Source: an uncultured Rhizobiaceae group bacterium (lineage in GTDB: Bacteria; Pseudomonadota; Alphaproteobacteria; Rhizobiales; Rhizobiaceae). From it: a stretch of 64,000 nt of DNA. The stretch lies in contig CALHCF010000007.1 of assembly GCA_937930635.1 (NCBI GenBank), positions 62,001-126,000 of the forward strand. Reading direction: 5' to 3'. Under the pieces are notes generated by a model that was not told the origin of the DNA, ran no database searches, and worked only from the letters and a program-made list of their open reading frames with translations. Below are positions 1 to 10,550 of the stretch, one piece after another. Position numbers and translations under genes: made by a program. Within the stretch, counting starts at the first letter, position 1, and each line of letters opens with the position of its first letter.

Positions 1-1951
1 CCTCGGTGGCATTTTTGATGAGGTTTCCAAATGCCTGAGAGAGCAGACGGTTATCAAACTGCGCGATCAAGGGCTTGTCTCCCAATGAATCGACAAATTC
101 GATTTCCGGGTGCCCAACCTTCAAAAGGAAAACCGCTTCCCTGACCGCTTCAGCAATATCGCCTCTGCTCATCGTCGGTTTCGGCATTCTGGCAAAGGAC
201 GAGAATTCGTCGACCATCCGCCCTATGTCGGACACCTGTCGCACAATGGTATCAGTACACTGATCGAAAACTTCCCGGTCCTCGGTAATCACCTTGCCGT
301 ACCGCCGCTTGATCCTCTCTGCCGAAAGCTGAATTGGCGTCAAAGGGTTCTTGATTTCATGGGCAATCCGTCGGGCGACATCCGCCCACGCTGATGTTCG
401 CTGGGCCGAAACCAAATCGGTAATGTCATCGATGGTAATGACGTTAGAGTGGGTTTCCACGTCACTGTCATCCACTGTAACCCGCACGTTCAACGTCTTT
501 TCGCGCCCGTCACGCAGCAGTGAAATCTGCTCCCGATATTCAGAGCGGTCACTCGCCTCTGCCTTTTTCACCACTTCGGCAAACTCAGGACCAACCAACC
601 GAAGCGGCTGGCCGATCAGGGTATCATCGGCCCCTTCCAGCAAGTCTCTGGCTGTTGAGTTTGCAATCGCTACACGCCCCTCGCCGCTGACCCCGATAAC
701 ACCGGCTGTTACGCCAGATAAAACCGCCTCAGTGAAACGGCGACGCCGGTCGGTCTGCTCCTGATTGTTGAGAATTTCATCACGCTGGCTGCGCAGCTCA
801 CTGGTCATCGAGTTAAATGTATCATTGAGTGACCGCAGCTCACCTTCTGAGCGTTTGAGTGGCACTTGAACTGCAAGATTGCCAGCCGCCACGGCATCTG
901 CCGCCGAGATGAGGCGTCTGATCGGTTCAACAAGGCGGTCAGCAACCGCAATTCCCATCCAGATCGCTGACAGCAAAATCGTCAGACAGATGCCGACATA
1001 AAGCAATGCGAAGGCAATCTGAAGGCTCAGACGCCCACCTTCAAGGGTCTGATATTCCTGCGTAATCTCTTCCATAAGCTGGATGGAATTCAAAACACTC
1101 GCATCAACTGCGCGCAAAGTATAAAGATAAATATCATCGCCGAGCTCCTTTACCTTGACGACACATCCGGCAAGATTTCGCGTTCTTGGGCCGCCACAGG
1201 CAGGCCTCCCGTCACTAGCAAGCTTGAGCAGATCGGCTGGCGCTACCGGAAGGCGATCAGAACCGGGAACTACCGCAGTCAGAACTCTGTCACCTCTCCC
1301 ATTGATCAGATCCGCCTTCAACAGGCCCCGCGCTCTGGCCTGCCCGGTCATGAAATTGTTGAACTGGATCTGATCGAGCACGAACTGACTGCGCGCTCGG
1401 CCCAGCACAAAGGCCATGTTCACCGTGTTGCCATTCAGGGCTGTGGCAGTCTCATTGACATATGACTCGGCAACCGAGACGGAGTTCTCAACAATCGTCC
1501 GGGTGCGGGTATCGAAAATGCGATCAAGACCCAGGTCCAGGGTAATTCCAGCAACAATTGCCACCACGATTGCTGGAAAGGCAGCCACGATGCCAAACAA
1601 ACCGACGATCCGAATGTGCATTCGCGCGGCAGCGCGGCCGCGTTTTCTCGCCTGCACCAGAGCGTAGATTTCCCGCCCCACGAGAAAAACCATCAACGCG
1701 ACAAAGATAGCGTTGATCGCCAACACTGTTGAAATCACCTGCAGGGAAGGTTCAATTGGCGTCAGGCCAAGAAGGATCAGAAACGACGCAGCACCAAACA
1801 ATATGGCTGCGATAACAAAAACGATCCCCAGCCTGCGTGCATACCGCAAAGTTGAAGTGCGTGTTGCAGCCAGAGAATGAGACTGCTCCTGGTTAAGCTG
1901 CGACGCCTCTGTCGGTGGAATATTCGAAGCGGATAGCTCAGCAGATGTCAT
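1..1951 (-). CDS. ntrY: Nitrogen regulation sensor histidine kinase NtrY, 3' end cut by window edge
   Basis: Membrane histidine kinase of the NtrY/NtrX pair, which controls nitrogen and redox responses in alphaproteobacteria. The frame is open from an ATG at 1949-1951 to the window edge, giving about 650 residues. The N-terminus has hydrophobic segments (residues about 40-60, 70-90, 115-135) and a periplasmic domain. A HAMP and a PAS region follow. The H-box reads [13 protein letters not shown] with the phosphorylated His near residue 531. The frame reaches the N-box (NLIKNATE) at the edge, so the rest of the ATPase domain is outside. It lies 171 bp downstream of ntrC in the same direction, the usual ntrBCYX order. 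ntrX would be expected just beyond position 1. The start was chosen because the hydrophobic domain follows at the normal distance. Confidence 0.93.
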   Translation of the reverse strand, partial: MTSAELSASNIPPTEASQLNQEQSHSLAATRTSTLRYARRLGIVFVIAAILFGAASFLILLGLTPIEPSLQVISTVLAINAIFVALMVFLVGREIYALVQARKRGRAAARMHIRIVGLFGIVAAFPAIVVAIVAGITLDLGLDRIFDTRTRTIVENSVSVAESYVNETATALNGNTVNMAFVLGRARSQFVLDQIQFNNFMTGQARARGLLKADLINGRGDRVLTAVVPGSDRLPVAPADLLKLASDGRPACGGPRTRNLAGCVVKVKELGDDIYLYTLRAVDASVLNSIQLMEEITQEYQTLEGGRLSLQIAFALLYVGICLTILLSAIWMGIAVADRLVEPIRRLISAADAVAAGNLAVQVPLKRSEGELRSLNDTFNSMTSELRSQRDEILNNQEQTDRRRRFTEAVLSGVTAGVIGVSGEGRVAIANSTARDLLEGADDTLIGQPLRLVGPEFAEVVKKAEASDRSEYREQISLLRDGREKTLNVRVTVDDSDVETHSNVITIDDITDLVSAQRTSAWADVARRIAHEIKNPLTPIQLSAERIKRRYGKVITEDREVFDQCTDTIVRQVSDIGRMVDEFSSFARMPKPTMSRGDIAEAVREAVFLLKVGHPEIEFVDSLGDKPLIAQFDNRLLSQAFGNLIKNATE

Positions 1952-2122
1952 CGTCGCAATCAGCTTCCAGACCGGAGAAAATCAGAATGGAAGCCAGCAG
2001 GCAAATGCCGTGACTATCCATTCAACCGTGACCATACTGCAACAACTTGTGGCTCAAATGCAACAGATTATATGCAAGTCAAAAAGTCTTGTTCGAACGG
2101 CCTCGACATGGAACCAGCTCCC

Positions 2123-3562
2123 CTAACCAAAGCCCCGCATCACCTCGATATCAAGGTCGCGGATTTTCTTACGCAGGGTATTGCGGTTAAGGCCAAGCAA
2201 TTGTGCCGCCTTGATCTGATTGCCCCGGGTCGTCCGCAAAGCCATCAGGATCAGCGGCTGCTCAATCTCGCGCAGAACTGTGTGATAGAGGTTCTCGATC
2301 GGATGTTCGCCGGAATGTTCCTCAAGCAACTGCGCCGTGAAGGCGGATACAGAGGCCTGAAGCTGTTGATCACTGACCAGCCCAATATCAACACCCTGAG
2401 AAACCGGTCGAACTGAGCTCAACTCATTCTCCACCAATTCAGCGCTGATCTGTTCCTGCGGATACAAAGCGACCAAACGCTGAACGAGGTTCTCCAGTTC
2501 ACGCACATTGCCGGGCCAGCGATATGCACGCAGAAGGTCGAGAGCACCCTTGTCGAAGGTCTTTCGTGGCAGGCCACGCAACTCTGACTGATGAAGGAAA
2601 TGACGCGCCAGATCGGGGACATCTTGTCCGCGCTCCCGCAGGGGCGGCAGCCGCAGAGGGACAACATTCAGCCGATAATACAAGTCTTCACGAAAAAGCC
2701 CTTTGCCGATCAGCATGGCCAGATCCTGATGGGTCGCTGCCACGATCCTCACATCTGTGGTGATGGGCGTACGGCCACCGACCGTTGTGTATTCACCTTC
2801 CTGTAAAACCCGCAACAGGCGGGTCTGTGCCTCCATCGGCATATCGCCGATTTCATCCAGAAACAAAGTTCCGCCATTGGCCTGTTCAAAACGGCCTGCG
2901 GAGCGGCTGCTGGCGCCGGTAAACGCCCCCTTTTCGTGTCCAAACAACTCTGATTCAATCAGCTCCCGCGGGATGGCAGCCATGTTGATGGCGACAAAAG
3001 GGCCGGACTTGCGCTTGCCAAACTCATGTAAGGCCCGCGCCACCAGCTCTTTTCCGGTTCCCGACTCGCCGTTGATCATCACCGTCAGATCGGTCTGGGT
3101 CATGCGTGCAATAACCCGATATATCTCCTGCATTGCCGCAGATCGCCCCACCAGCGGCATGGTGGGCGCAGCATCATCAATCAGGTTTTTTTCGACCTCT
3201 TTGGGCTGCTCAAGCGCCCGGCCAACCGTGCTGATGAGTTCCTTGAGATCAAAAGGTTTGGGCAGATAATCGTAAGCCCCAAGCTCCGTTGCATTGATTG
3301 CAGTCATAAAGGTGTTTTGCGCACTCATTATGATTACCGGAAGCTCCGGCCGCAGTCGCTTCATACGGGGCAGCAGGTCAAAGACATTTTCATCCGGCAT
3401 CACCACGTCACTGACAACCAGGTCTCCTTCGCCGCCCGAAACCCAGCGTGCCAGAGTGGCCGCGTTTGAGGTAACCCGAACATCGTACCCCTCCCGCGAC
3501 AGGGCCTGAGAGAGCACCGTACGAATGGCCGCATCATCATCTGCAATCAGAATTTCAGTCAT
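2123..3562 (-). CDS. ntrC: Nitrogen assimilation response regulator NtrC
   Basis: Sigma-54-dependent activator phosphorylated by NtrB, switching on nitrogen-scavenging genes. It has 479 residues from the ATG at 3562. The receiver domain (1-115) has the acidic pocket at 8-10, phospho-acceptor D52 in SDVVMPD, and the conserved Lys in LPKPFD near 102. The AAA+ domain has Walker A GESGTGKE (165-172) and the sigma-54 contact loop GAFTGA (212-217). The C-terminal Fis-type helix-turn-helix is at about 440-475. The gene overlaps the end of ntrB by 8 bp (ATGACTGA), implying translational coupling. A start 9 bp further upstream is possible, but the receiver domain aligns with the inner Met. Full length, no oddities. 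Confidence 0.96.
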   Translation of the reverse strand: MTEILIADDDAAIRTVLSQALSREGYDVRVTSNAATLARWVSGGEGDLVVSDVVMPDENVFDLLPRMKRLRPELPVIIMSAQNTFMTAINATELGAYDYLPKPFDLKELISTVGRALEQPKEVEKNLIDDAAPTMPLVGRSAAMQEIYRVIARMTQTDLTVMINGESGTGKELVARALHEFGKRKSGPFVAINMAAIPRELIESELFGHEKGAFTGASSRSAGRFEQANGGTLFLDEIGDMPMEAQTRLLRVLQEGEYTTVGGRTPITTDVRIVAATHQDLAMLIGKGLFREDLYYRLNVVPLRLPPLRERGQDVPDLARHFLHQSELRGLPRKTFDKGALDLLRAYRWPGNVRELENLVQRLVALYPQEQISAELVENELSSVRPVSQGVDIGLVSDQQLQASVSAFTAQLLEEHSGEHPIENLYHTVLREIEQPLILMALRTTRGNQIKAAQLLGLNRNTLRKKIRDLDIEVMRGFG

Positions 3563-4667
3563 CAGTTCCATCCATCTGTGCGGACCATGTCGGCATCAGC
3601 ACGCGAAAATGTGTTGCTCCAGGCTGGCTGTCACAAGAAATCACCCCCCCATGATCACCTATCGTTTTGGCAACCAGGGCCAACCCAAGGCCCGAGCCGT
3701 TTTGTTTGGAGGTGACAAAGGGATCAAAAATATAAGACTGCATATCGCGGGGGACACCCGGTCCGTTGTCTGACACGGTAAGAGCAATGGGCAGCGAAAC
3801 CCTTTCGCGCGATCCCGGCGACGCCATACGCATCCCAGGCTGGTACGCCGTGCTCAGCGTCAACACAGGCTTCTCAACGCCAGACATAGCCTCGCAGGCG
3901 TTTTTAGTGAGATTGAGGAAAACCTGAACGAGTTGATCACGGTTGCCCAGCACAGGAGGCAGTGACGGATCATAATTCTCCACAATCTGGACTTCGCGTC
4001 CAAATCCACTGCGCGTCAACTCCTTCACATGATCGAACATCAAATGAACATTAACCGGATCACGTTCGACCGGGCGTTCATCGGAGAAGACTTCCATCCG
4101 GTCCACAAGGCGAACAATCCGGTCTGTCTCATCGGTAATCAGACGCGTTAGTGTCCGGTCGTCTTCACTGCCCGCAGCTTCAAGCAATTGGGCCGCGCCT
4201 CGGATGCCCGACAAGGGGTTCTTGATCTCATGAGCCAACATGGATGCAAGGCCCGTCACCGTGCGTGCGGCACCGCGATGTGTCAGTTGCCTGTCCAGCG
4301 TATCGGCCATGGAACGCACCTGAAGCCAGACGACCACATTGACCGGGTTTTCAACCAGCGGCGCAACATAAACATCCACCCATTTATCTTCGCCCAACCG
4401 GGGCGATGACACATCAACATGATATTCGCTGACGGGCGAACGGGAGTCCCGCACCTGCTCGATTAGCGTACGCATCGGGCTGCTTTGCGAGAGGTAATAA
4501 TCAAGCGGACGTTTCTGCAAAACCGCAAAACTTGCCTGAAAAAACTGCTCCGCAGCCGCATTGGTAAATTCAAATCTGCCATCAGGGGCGATCACAAATA
4601 CCGGATGCGGCAATGCATCAAGTACTGAAACAGGCAATTGCTCAAGCTGGTCAGGATGGCGTTCCAT
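3555..4667 (-). CDS. ntrB: Nitrogen sensor histidine kinase/phosphatase NtrB
   Basis: Cytosolic two-component kinase that phosphorylates or dephosphorylates NtrC under control of the PII protein. It has 370 residues and no membrane segment. The PAS domain is at about 12-120, the H-box [14 protein letters not shown] has His146, the N-box has Asn256, and the G boxes are DNGPG (300-304) and GSGLGLA (324-330). Its start codon shares one base with the dusB stop (TGATG), and its end overlaps ntrC by 8 bp. dusB-ntrB-ntrC is therefore one tightly packed operon, the standard nifR3-ntrBC arrangement in this order. Confidence 0.96.
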   Translation of the reverse strand: MERHPDQLEQLPVSVLDALPHPVFVIAPDGRFEFTNAAAEQFFQASFAVLQKRPLDYYLSQSSPMRTLIEQVRDSRSPVSEYHVDVSSPRLGEDKWVDVYVAPLVENPVNVVVWLQVRSMADTLDRQLTHRGAARTVTGLASMLAHEIKNPLSGIRGAAQLLEAAGSEDDRTLTRLITDETDRIVRLVDRMEVFSDERPVERDPVNVHLMFDHVKELTRSGFGREVQIVENYDPSLPPVLGNRDQLVQVFLNLTKNACEAMSGVEKPVLTLSTAYQPGMRMASPGSRERVSLPIALTVSDNGPGVPRDMQSYIFDPFVTSKQNGSGLGLALVAKTIGDHGGVISCDSQPGATHFRVLMPTWSAQMDGTDD

Positions 4668-5719
4668 CAGGCCGCCTGATTGACCGGCATGACCTCAGGC
4701 AGAGCAAGCGCAAACAGGTCCTCAACAACGCTCAAAACCTCTAACGGTTCGCAGCTGGTCATCATCACCCGCCGCTGCCGCGCAATATCGAGCTCGCCTG
4801 GCAAATGACTGCAATACCAGCCCAGATGTTTACGGGCATTTCGAACACCCAATTCCACACCGTAAAGGCCAAGGATTGCCTCATAATGACGAGCCACCAG
4901 ATCGGCAAAATCTTTGCCATGGGGACGAGGTTGCACAGGTTGACCAGCCAGAGCCGCTCCAACCTGACCCACCATCCAGGGCGCGCCATAGCTTGCCCGG
5001 CCAACCATCACACCATCCGCACCGCTTGCCGCAATCGCCGCGCGGGCGCTTGCCGGATCTGAAATATCGCCATTGATCACCAAAGGAACCGACACGACTT
5101 CCCGCACGGCTGCAACCTGATCCCAGTTGGCCTGTCCCTTGTAAAACTGGTTACGGGTGCGGCCATGGACCGTGACCATCTGAACTCCGGCGTTTTCAGC
5201 ACGTCGTGCCAGCTCAGGCGCGTTGATAGAGTTCTCGTCCCAACCCAGACGCATTTTCAACGTTACCGGGACCCGCGCCGTTGCGACAACGGCATCAATC
5301 AGGGTCACGGCATGGTCCAGATCGCGCATCAGGGCAGACCCGGAATAACCATTTGTCACCCGTTTCGAGGGGCAACCCATGTTTATGTCAATAATATCTG
5401 CGCCAGCCTCTTCAGCAATGCGGACGGCTTCAGCCATCCATTCCGCCTGTCGTCCGGCAAGCTGCACCACATGCACCGGTAAACCGGCTGCTTCAGCCTT
5501 TAGGCGCATTTCCTCCTGGCCTGTGGTGAAAGCCTCGCTGGCAACCATTTCGGACACCACCATTCCGGCTCCAAACTCCCACGCAAGGCGGCGAAAGGGC
5601 ACATCTGTCACACCAGACATGGGCGCCAGAAAGGCCCGGTTTCGCAGCGAAACAGAGCCAATCATGACGCTTGCAGCTTTTTCGTGTTCAAGATTTGAGC
5701 AGGCCTTTGACATGACCAT
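4667..5719 (-). CDS. dusB: tRNA-dihydrouridine synthase DusB (NifR3 family)
   Basis: FMN enzyme that reduces specific uridines in the tRNA D-loop to dihydrouridine. It has up to 350 residues. Family motifs visible are [13 protein letters not shown] near the N-terminus, [20 protein letters not shown] with the catalytic Cys, [14 protein letters not shown], and NGDISD for FMN phosphate binding. The start is uncertain: ATGs lie at 5719, 5713 and 5668. The last gives the length usual for the family, and the first two add a poorly conserved leader. It heads the operon with ntrB and ntrC and is divergent from ispDF across 75 bp. Confidence 0.94.
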   Translation of the reverse strand: MVMSKACSNLEHEKAASVMIGSVSLRNRAFLAPMSGVTDVPFRRLAWEFGAGMVVSEMVASEAFTTGQEEMRLKAEAAGLPVHVVQLAGRQAEWMAEAVRIAEEAGADIIDINMGCPSKRVTNGYSGSALMRDLDHAVTLIDAVVATARVPVTLKMRLGWDENSINAPELARRAENAGVQMVTVHGRTRNQFYKGQANWDQVAAVREVVSVPLVINGDISDPASARAAIAASGADGVMVGRASYGAPWMVGQVGAALAGQPVQPRPHGKDFADLVARHYEAILGLYGVELGVRNARKHLGWYCSHLPGELDIARQRRVMMTSCEPLEVLSVVEDLFALALPEVMPVNQAA

Positions 5720-5794
5720 TTATTAAGCAGATCACACGCCTCGCTTCAAGAGAACCCGGTTGCGACGCCGTGCCTGTCGTGTCAAAGCGATATC

Positions 5795-6991
5795 ATGAGA
5801 TCAGTAAATGCGCCCATCAACGCCGCCATCATTGTCGCCGGAGGCCGTGGCCAGCGAGTTGGCAACGCAGGCGGCCCCAAGCAATATCTAGACCTGGCCG
5901 GAAAGTCCGTCCTTGCCCATGCAGTTGCGCCCTTTCTCAATCATGAGAATATCCATCAGGTGGTGGTGGTCATACATGAAGACGACGGCGAGCTTTATAA
6001 AACAGCACTCAACGATCACGCCAGCCTTTTAGCCCCCGTAACCGGCGGAGAAACAAGGCAACTTTCGGTTTTTGCAGGGCTGGAACACCTTTCAAAATCA
6101 AAGATCAACAAAGTTTTGATCCACGATGCCGCCCGTCCATTTGTCGATGAAAACACGATCTCCCGCGTTCTCGCCGCGCTGGACGATTCTTCCGCGGTTC
6201 TTCCTGCTATCGCGGTCAGCGATACAATTAAGCGGGCAGATTTGGATGGAAATGTCGAAGAAACCGTATCCCGGGCCGGTTTGTTTGCGGCCCAGACCCC
6301 GCAGGGCTTCGACTTTGATACGATTTACAAACTGCACCGAAAGGCCAGATCCGAGCTTGCCGGTCGATCCGACTTTACCGACGATGCCGCCATCGCAGAA
6401 TGGGCTGGAATTCAGGTACAGCTTGTTGAGGGCTCGACAAAAAACAGGAAAATCACCACAAAGACCGACCTTGAGGAGGCGCGACGATATATGAATGGTG
6501 CCCTACCGGATGTTCGAACCGGCCATGGCTATGATACCCATCAACTGGTGCCTGGTGATGCTGTCACTTTGTGCGGGGTCCTTCTTGCCAACACAAAGAG
6601 CCTCAGCGGCCATTCAGATGCCGATGTCGGGCTCCACGCACTCACCGACGCTGTATTGGGCACAATTGGCGCTGGGGATATCGGCTCCCATTTCCCACCG
6701 TCAGACCCACAATGGAAAGATGCACAATCCCATCAGTTTCTGCGCCACGCTGTCGGCCTTGTGGAAGCCAAGGGCGGAACAATCACCCATTGTGACGTTA
6801 CACTGATCTGCGAAGCTCCAAAAATCGGGCCTCATCGCGATGCGATGCGCACATTTGTTGCTGAAATTGTCGGGTTTGAAATCGACAGAGTGTCAGTAAA
6901 GGCCACGACCAATGAAAGAATCGGATTTGTGGGACGCGAGGAAGGTATTGTGGCCCTTGCGACAGCAACAGTAGTCATGGGCAGTTCATGA
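5795..6991 (+). CDS. ispDF: Bifunctional MEP-pathway enzyme IspD/IspF
   Basis: Fusion of MEP cytidylyltransferase (IspD, residues about 8-228) and MECDP synthase (IspF, about 235-398), the third and fifth steps of the non-mevalonate isoprenoid pathway. The IspD part has the nucleotide-binding start [14 protein letters not shown] and the [11 protein letters not shown] motif. The IspF part begins [11 protein letters not shown], with the metal-binding Asp-x-His, and ends with [17 protein letters not shown]. The fusion is common in alphaproteobacteria. It overlaps cinA by 4 bp (ATGA), so the two are co-translated. Confidence 0.97.
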   Translation: MRSVNAPINAAIIVAGGRGQRVGNAGGPKQYLDLAGKSVLAHAVAPFLNHENIHQVVVVIHEDDGELYKTALNDHASLLAPVTGGETRQLSVFAGLEHLSKSKINKVLIHDAARPFVDENTISRVLAALDDSSAVLPAIAVSDTIKRADLDGNVEETVSRAGLFAAQTPQGFDFDTIYKLHRKARSELAGRSDFTDDAAIAEWAGIQVQLVEGSTKNRKITTKTDLEEARRYMNGALPDVRTGHGYDTHQLVPGDAVTLCGVLLANTKSLSGHSDADVGLHALTDAVLGTIGAGDIGSHFPPSDPQWKDAQSHQFLRHAVGLVEAKGGTITHCDVTLICEAPKIGPHRDAMRTFVAEIVGFEIDRVSVKATTNERIGFVGREEGIVALATATVVMGSS

Positions 6992-7494
6992 CCGTCGAAC
7001 AACTGGCAAAAACCGTTATCGAAGGCGGTCGCCTTGCAGGCTATCTGGTGGCGACCGCTGAATCATGCACCGGTGGCCTGATCGCCGGTGCTTTGACCGA
7101 AGTGCCCGGTTCGTCTGCCGTTTTTGACCGCGGGTTTGTTACATATTCCAACGAGGCAAAGCACGAGATGCTGGGGGTGCCCCTGTCTCTGATTCAGACC
7201 AAAGGTGCTGTGTCGCAGGAAGTGGCGGCGGCAATGGTCGGTGGAGCATTGGAAAATTCAAACGCGGATTATGCAGTTGCGGTGACAGGGGTTGCAGGCC
7301 CCGGCGGTGGAAGCGCTAAGAAGCCCGTCGGTCTGGTATTTATTGCCGTTCAGAAAAAAGGCGGCGCTGCACAGGTTCGGGAATGCCTTTTTCACGACAC
7401 TCAAAATGCGGAAACCAGGGCTAAAATTCGCGAAGAAACTGTCCTAACTTCTCTTACTATGCTCTTGAAAAAAATGAGTATTAATTCTCTCTAA
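6988..7494 (+). CDS. cinA: CinA C-terminal domain protein, nicotinamide-nucleotide amidase (PncC)
   Basis: A 168-residue stand-alone CinA C-terminal domain, which in characterised members deamidates NMN to nicotinate mononucleotide in NAD salvage. The signature [10 protein letters not shown] near residues 23-32, FVTYSNEAK near 51-59 and [11 protein letters not shown] near 99-109 are present. The N-terminal MoaB-like domain of long CinA proteins is absent, as is usual in this order. It overlaps ispDF by 4 bp and converges with ratA, sharing 4 bp at the two stop codons. No terminator separates them. Confidence 0.93.
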   Translation: MTVEQLAKTVIEGGRLAGYLVATAESCTGGLIAGALTEVPGSSAVFDRGFVTYSNEAKHEMLGVPLSLIQTKGAVSQEVAAAMVGGALENSNADYAVAVTGVAGPGGGSAKKPVGLVFIAVQKKGGAAQVRECLFHDTQNAETRAKIREETVLTSLTMLLKKMSINSL

Positions 7495-7940
7495 GCACCG
7501 TAAATTACATCAGCTCTTTCTTCAAAGGCCTGTGTAAATTTCGCAAAAGCACGGTCGAACATCGACCCCATCAACAATGCGAGCGCTCGGCTCTTGAATT
7601 CATAGTCAATCGAGAAATGAACCTTGCAGCCCTCGTCGCCGTCTGGCTCGAAATACCACTTGTTCTCAAGATATTTGAAAGGGCCATCGATATAGCTGGC
7701 CGTGATGCATCTGGCTTCCTGATCCAGAACGACCTGGCAGGTGAAAGTTTCGCGAATGCTTTTATAGCCAACGGTCATGTCTGCAACACGCACTTCACGC
7801 CCGGCCTTGTGACGCTTTGAACGGGTGACCAGAGCCTGACAAAGCGGGACAAATTGCGGATATTGCTCAATGTCGGCTACCAGATCGTACATATTACCGG
7901 CATCATGGGATACCGGATGGACTTTCGAGAACTGCGGCAT
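7491..7940 (-). CDS. ratA: RatA/COQ10 family START-domain protein
   Basis: A 149-residue polyketide-cyclase/START-like protein of the RatA (YfjG)/Coq10 family. Members are proposed to bind ubiquinone and assist respiration, and E. coli RatA also blocks ribosome assembly. Family features are [19 protein letters not shown] near the start and [17 protein letters not shown] in the middle. It starts 3 bp after the lipA stop, so it is in an operon with lipA. In alphaproteobacteria the pair is strongly conserved, which favours the coenzyme-Q role over a toxin role. No partner antitoxin gene (ratB) is adjacent. Confidence 0.9.
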   Translation of the reverse strand: MPQFSKVHPVSHDAGNMYDLVADIEQYPQFVPLCQALVTRSKRHKAGREVRVADMTVGYKSIRETFTCQVVLDQEARCITASYIDGPFKYLENKWYFEPDGDEGCKVHFSIDYEFKSRALALLMGSMFDRAFAKFTQAFEERADVIYGA

Positions 7941-7943
7941 ATC

Positions 7944-8915
7944 TCAGCTCTCGACCGCCTCAATCTGGGCTTGGCGAGCAGACCGCAATCGGGCAAAGTC
8001 TTCATCCGCATGGTATGAAGATCGCGTCAGCGGGCTGGATGAGACCAGCAAAAACCCTTTGGAATAGGCCGCTGTCTCGTATGCCTTGAATTCATCAGGG
8101 GTCACAAAACGGTCGATGCGGTGATGTTTTTTGGTGGGTTGAAGATATTGGCCAATTGTCAGGAAATCCACTTTGGCTATGCGCAGATCATCCATCAGTT
8201 GCAAAACTTCGTTGCGGGTTTCCCCAAACCCAACCATAAGACCGGATTTCGTAAAGATCGCCGGATCAAGTTCTTTCACCCGCTCCAGAAGCCGGATTGA
8301 ATGATAGTAACGGGCACCGGGCCGCACGGTGAGATAGTGCCCCGGTACGCACTCCACATTGTGGTTAAACACATCAGGGCGTGCCTTGACGACGATTTCT
8401 AGCGCCCCGTCCTTGCGCAGAAAATCCGGCGTCAGTACTTCAATTGTGGTGCCTGGAGAGGCCGCACGGATAGCGCGGATCGTATCAGCGATGTGCTGAG
8501 CACCGCCATCGTCGAGATCATCACGATCCACCGAGGTAATCACAACGTGGTTCAGACCGAGCTTTGCAACAGCATTGGCTACATTGGCTGGTTCATCGAC
8601 ATCAAGCTTTAAGGGCTTACCGGTGCGAACGTTGCAGAAAGCGCATGCGCGGGTGCAAATCTCTCCCATGATCATCATGGTCGCGTGCTTTTTTGACCAG
8701 CATTCCGAAATATTAGGGCATCCAGCCTCTTCGCACACCGTTACCAGATTGTTTTCACGCACTATTTTAGCGGTCTCTGAAAAAACGGGATTGGCTGAAA
8801 TCTTGACTTTGATCCAGTCAGGTTTCTTCAACACGGGTTGATCGGGCCTGTGCTCTTTCTCAGGATGCCGCGGTCGTGCGCGATCCTCTGAAACCGTATC
8901 GAGAAGATTGACCAA
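7944..8915 (-). CDS. lipA: Lipoyl synthase LipA, TTG start
   Basis: Radical-SAM enzyme inserting two sulfurs into octanoyl groups on lipoyl domains of pyruvate and 2-oxoglutarate dehydrogenases. It has 323 residues. Auxiliary-cluster cysteines are C61, C66 and C72. The radical-SAM CxxxCxxC is C87, C91, C94, and the C-terminal RSSYHADE motif is present. The start codon is TTG at 8913-8915, preceded by AGAGG five bases away. No in-frame ATG or GTG exists between the upstream stop and the conserved core, so the TTG is the only sensible start. It consumes Fe-S clusters, which the suf operon downstream of the next gene pair would supply. Confidence 0.96.
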   Translation of the reverse strand: MVNLLDTVSEDRARPRHPEKEHRPDQPVLKKPDWIKVKISANPVFSETAKIVRENNLVTVCEEAGCPNISECWSKKHATMMIMGEICTRACAFCNVRTGKPLKLDVDEPANVANAVAKLGLNHVVITSVDRDDLDDGGAQHIADTIRAIRAASPGTTIEVLTPDFLRKDGALEIVVKARPDVFNHNVECVPGHYLTVRPGARYYHSIRLLERVKELDPAIFTKSGLMVGFGETRNEVLQLMDDLRIAKVDFLTIGQYLQPTKKHHRIDRFVTPDEFKAYETAAYSKGFLLVSSSPLTRSSYHADEDFARLRSARQAQIEAVES

Positions 8916-9147
8916 AGTGACCTCTGTTTTGTTGTCTTTCGCGAAGCTAGTCTCCTCTAGTTAAGTAATTTCACAGCATCCTTCCAGCAGAAAATTTCTG
9001 CAGATCAAGATCGGGTCTCTCCTCCAAGAAAACCGCGAGTTGCCATCTTGCAACAAACTTGGAAAAACGAAATCTGTAGATGGAAACAGGCTCAATCGCA
9101 TTGACGCCAACAGCCTGTTTATTCACTCTGTCTTGGGGGCGCAGAGT

Positions 9148-10545
9148 ATGAGGGTTGTTGTGCGCAGTTTTGTCCGCACATTTTGTATATTTCTGCTGCT
9201 GTCTTTTGCGCCGTTTTCTGAGTCCTCTGCTCAGGTTGGTAACGGATCGACGGGCAAACAATCAGCGCCGACCAATCTTGGCGGCGCAACCAAAGAACAG
9301 ATTGAACAGCAACGTTCCCTCATGTTTCAGCAAATGCTGAGAAATCCGCAGGACCTTGATACAGCCTTTGCCTATGCAACCCTTTCTGTCCGGGTGGGAG
9401 ATATCGAAGCCGCCATAAGCACACTTGAACGCATGCTGATATTTGCGCCGGGCCTGCCCCGTCTGCAACTTGAACTGGGCGTTCTGTATTTCCGCGTTGG
9501 CGCCTTTGACACAGCAAAAACATATCTTGAAGCCGCCTTGGCGGGACCGGGTGTGCCCCAGAATGTGCAAGACAGGGTTCAGGCCATTCTGGACAGGATT
9601 GCATCGGCCAATGAGCGGGATGTGTTTTCTGCCGAGTTGCGGACCGGTATTCGCTACCAATCAAACGCCAACCGCGCTCCTGGCTCTGCTGACGTTTTCC
9701 TGAACGGATTGCCGTTCAGGCTTGGCGCAGGCTCCACCGAAGACGATGATTTCAATGTCTATCTGGCAGGGAGTTTCCACTACGCAAAAGACCTAGAGTC
9801 GCAGGGAGACACGTTTGAAGTTGACTTCGTCGGCTATGGCTCAAACCAGTTTGAGCGCAACCAACTCGATCTGATACAGGGCGAAATCACGGTAGGCCCG
9901 GCATTCGATCTTGGACGTTTTGATATCGACGATGCGAAACTTGGCATCTATGCCATTGGGTTTGGTGTTGTTCTGGGGGACGAGTTTTACAGCTATGGCG
10001 GCGGGCTGGGCGCCCGCCTGGCAGCAAGGCTCAACCCGCAGACCACTCTCGTCGTGAAGGGGGAATATCGTCGGCGCCAGTATGAAAATTCAACATCTTT
10101 TCCAAGAGCGGACGACCGCGACGGCGATGAATTTCGCGCCGCGGCGCTGGCCCGTCATATTGTGAACCCCAATCTGCTGGTCAGTTTGGGTGTGCAGGGA
10201 CAACGCTCCGATGTGGATCAGGATTTCCTGTCCTACAACGAAGTCCACGCATGGGGCGGCCCGACATTCTCCATCCCCTCCCCTATATCCAAAGATTCCC
10301 AGGCATGGATTGCCAATCTCACCGCTGGTTTTGTCATCCGGCGTTTTGACTCACCCGACCCCGTTATAAACCTGACCGACGAACAGCACGACAGCGAAGT
10401 TTACGGGCGCGCCAGCCTGTCAATTCCATTCAGGAATGGCTGGTCGGTTCTTGCCGAAGCCGAATATCGAAACGTGAATTCAAACTACGACACCCGTCAG
10501 TACGACAATGTTCTGACCACATTCTCAATTGTGAAGAAGTGGTAA
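9148..10545 (+). CDS. TPR plus beta-barrel outer-membrane protein, Slam/DUF560-like
   Basis: It has 465 residues: a signal peptide (1-29, cleaved near SSA-Q), TPR-type helical repeats at about 50-150 (for example LELGVLYFRVGAFDTAKTYL), then an outer-membrane barrel from about 160 to the end. The barrel opens with TGIRYQSNANRAP, which resembles the start of the DUF560 (surface lipoprotein assembly modifier, Slam) barrel. It closes with alternating hydrophobics ending in FSIVKKW, a C-terminal aromatic typical of BAM substrates. Slam proteins move their cargo across the outer membrane. The gene ends 5 bp before a large exported protein that looks like such cargo. The start at 9148 was chosen for the signal peptide; an earlier in-frame ATG at 9040 would add a non-signal leader. 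Family assignment is by pattern only. Confidence 0.7.
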   Translation: MRVVVRSFVRTFCIFLLLSFAPFSESSAQVGNGSTGKQSAPTNLGGATKEQIEQQRSLMFQQMLRNPQDLDTAFAYATLSVRVGDIEAAISTLERMLIFAPGLPRLQLELGVLYFRVGAFDTAKTYLEAALAGPGVPQNVQDRVQAILDRIASANERDVFSAELRTGIRYQSNANRAPGSADVFLNGLPFRLGAGSTEDDDFNVYLAGSFHYAKDLESQGDTFEVDFVGYGSNQFERNQLDLIQGEITVGPAFDLGRFDIDDAKLGIYAIGFGVVLGDEFYSYGGGLGARLAARLNPQTTLVVKGEYRRRQYENSTSFPRADDRDGDEFRAAALARHIVNPNLLVSLGVQGQRSDVDQDFLSYNEVHAWGGPTFSIPSPISKDSQAWIANLTAGFVIRRFDSPDPVINLTDEQHDSEVYGRASLSIPFRNGWSVLAEAEYRNVNSNYDTRQYDNVLTTFSIVKKW

Positions 10546-10550
10546 TACAG

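Noticed and set aside
7491..7940. RatA as a toxin of a toxin-antitoxin pair
   Set aside because: No ratB-like partner adjacent; operon with lipA is the normal alphaproteobacterial context of a Coq10-like protein.
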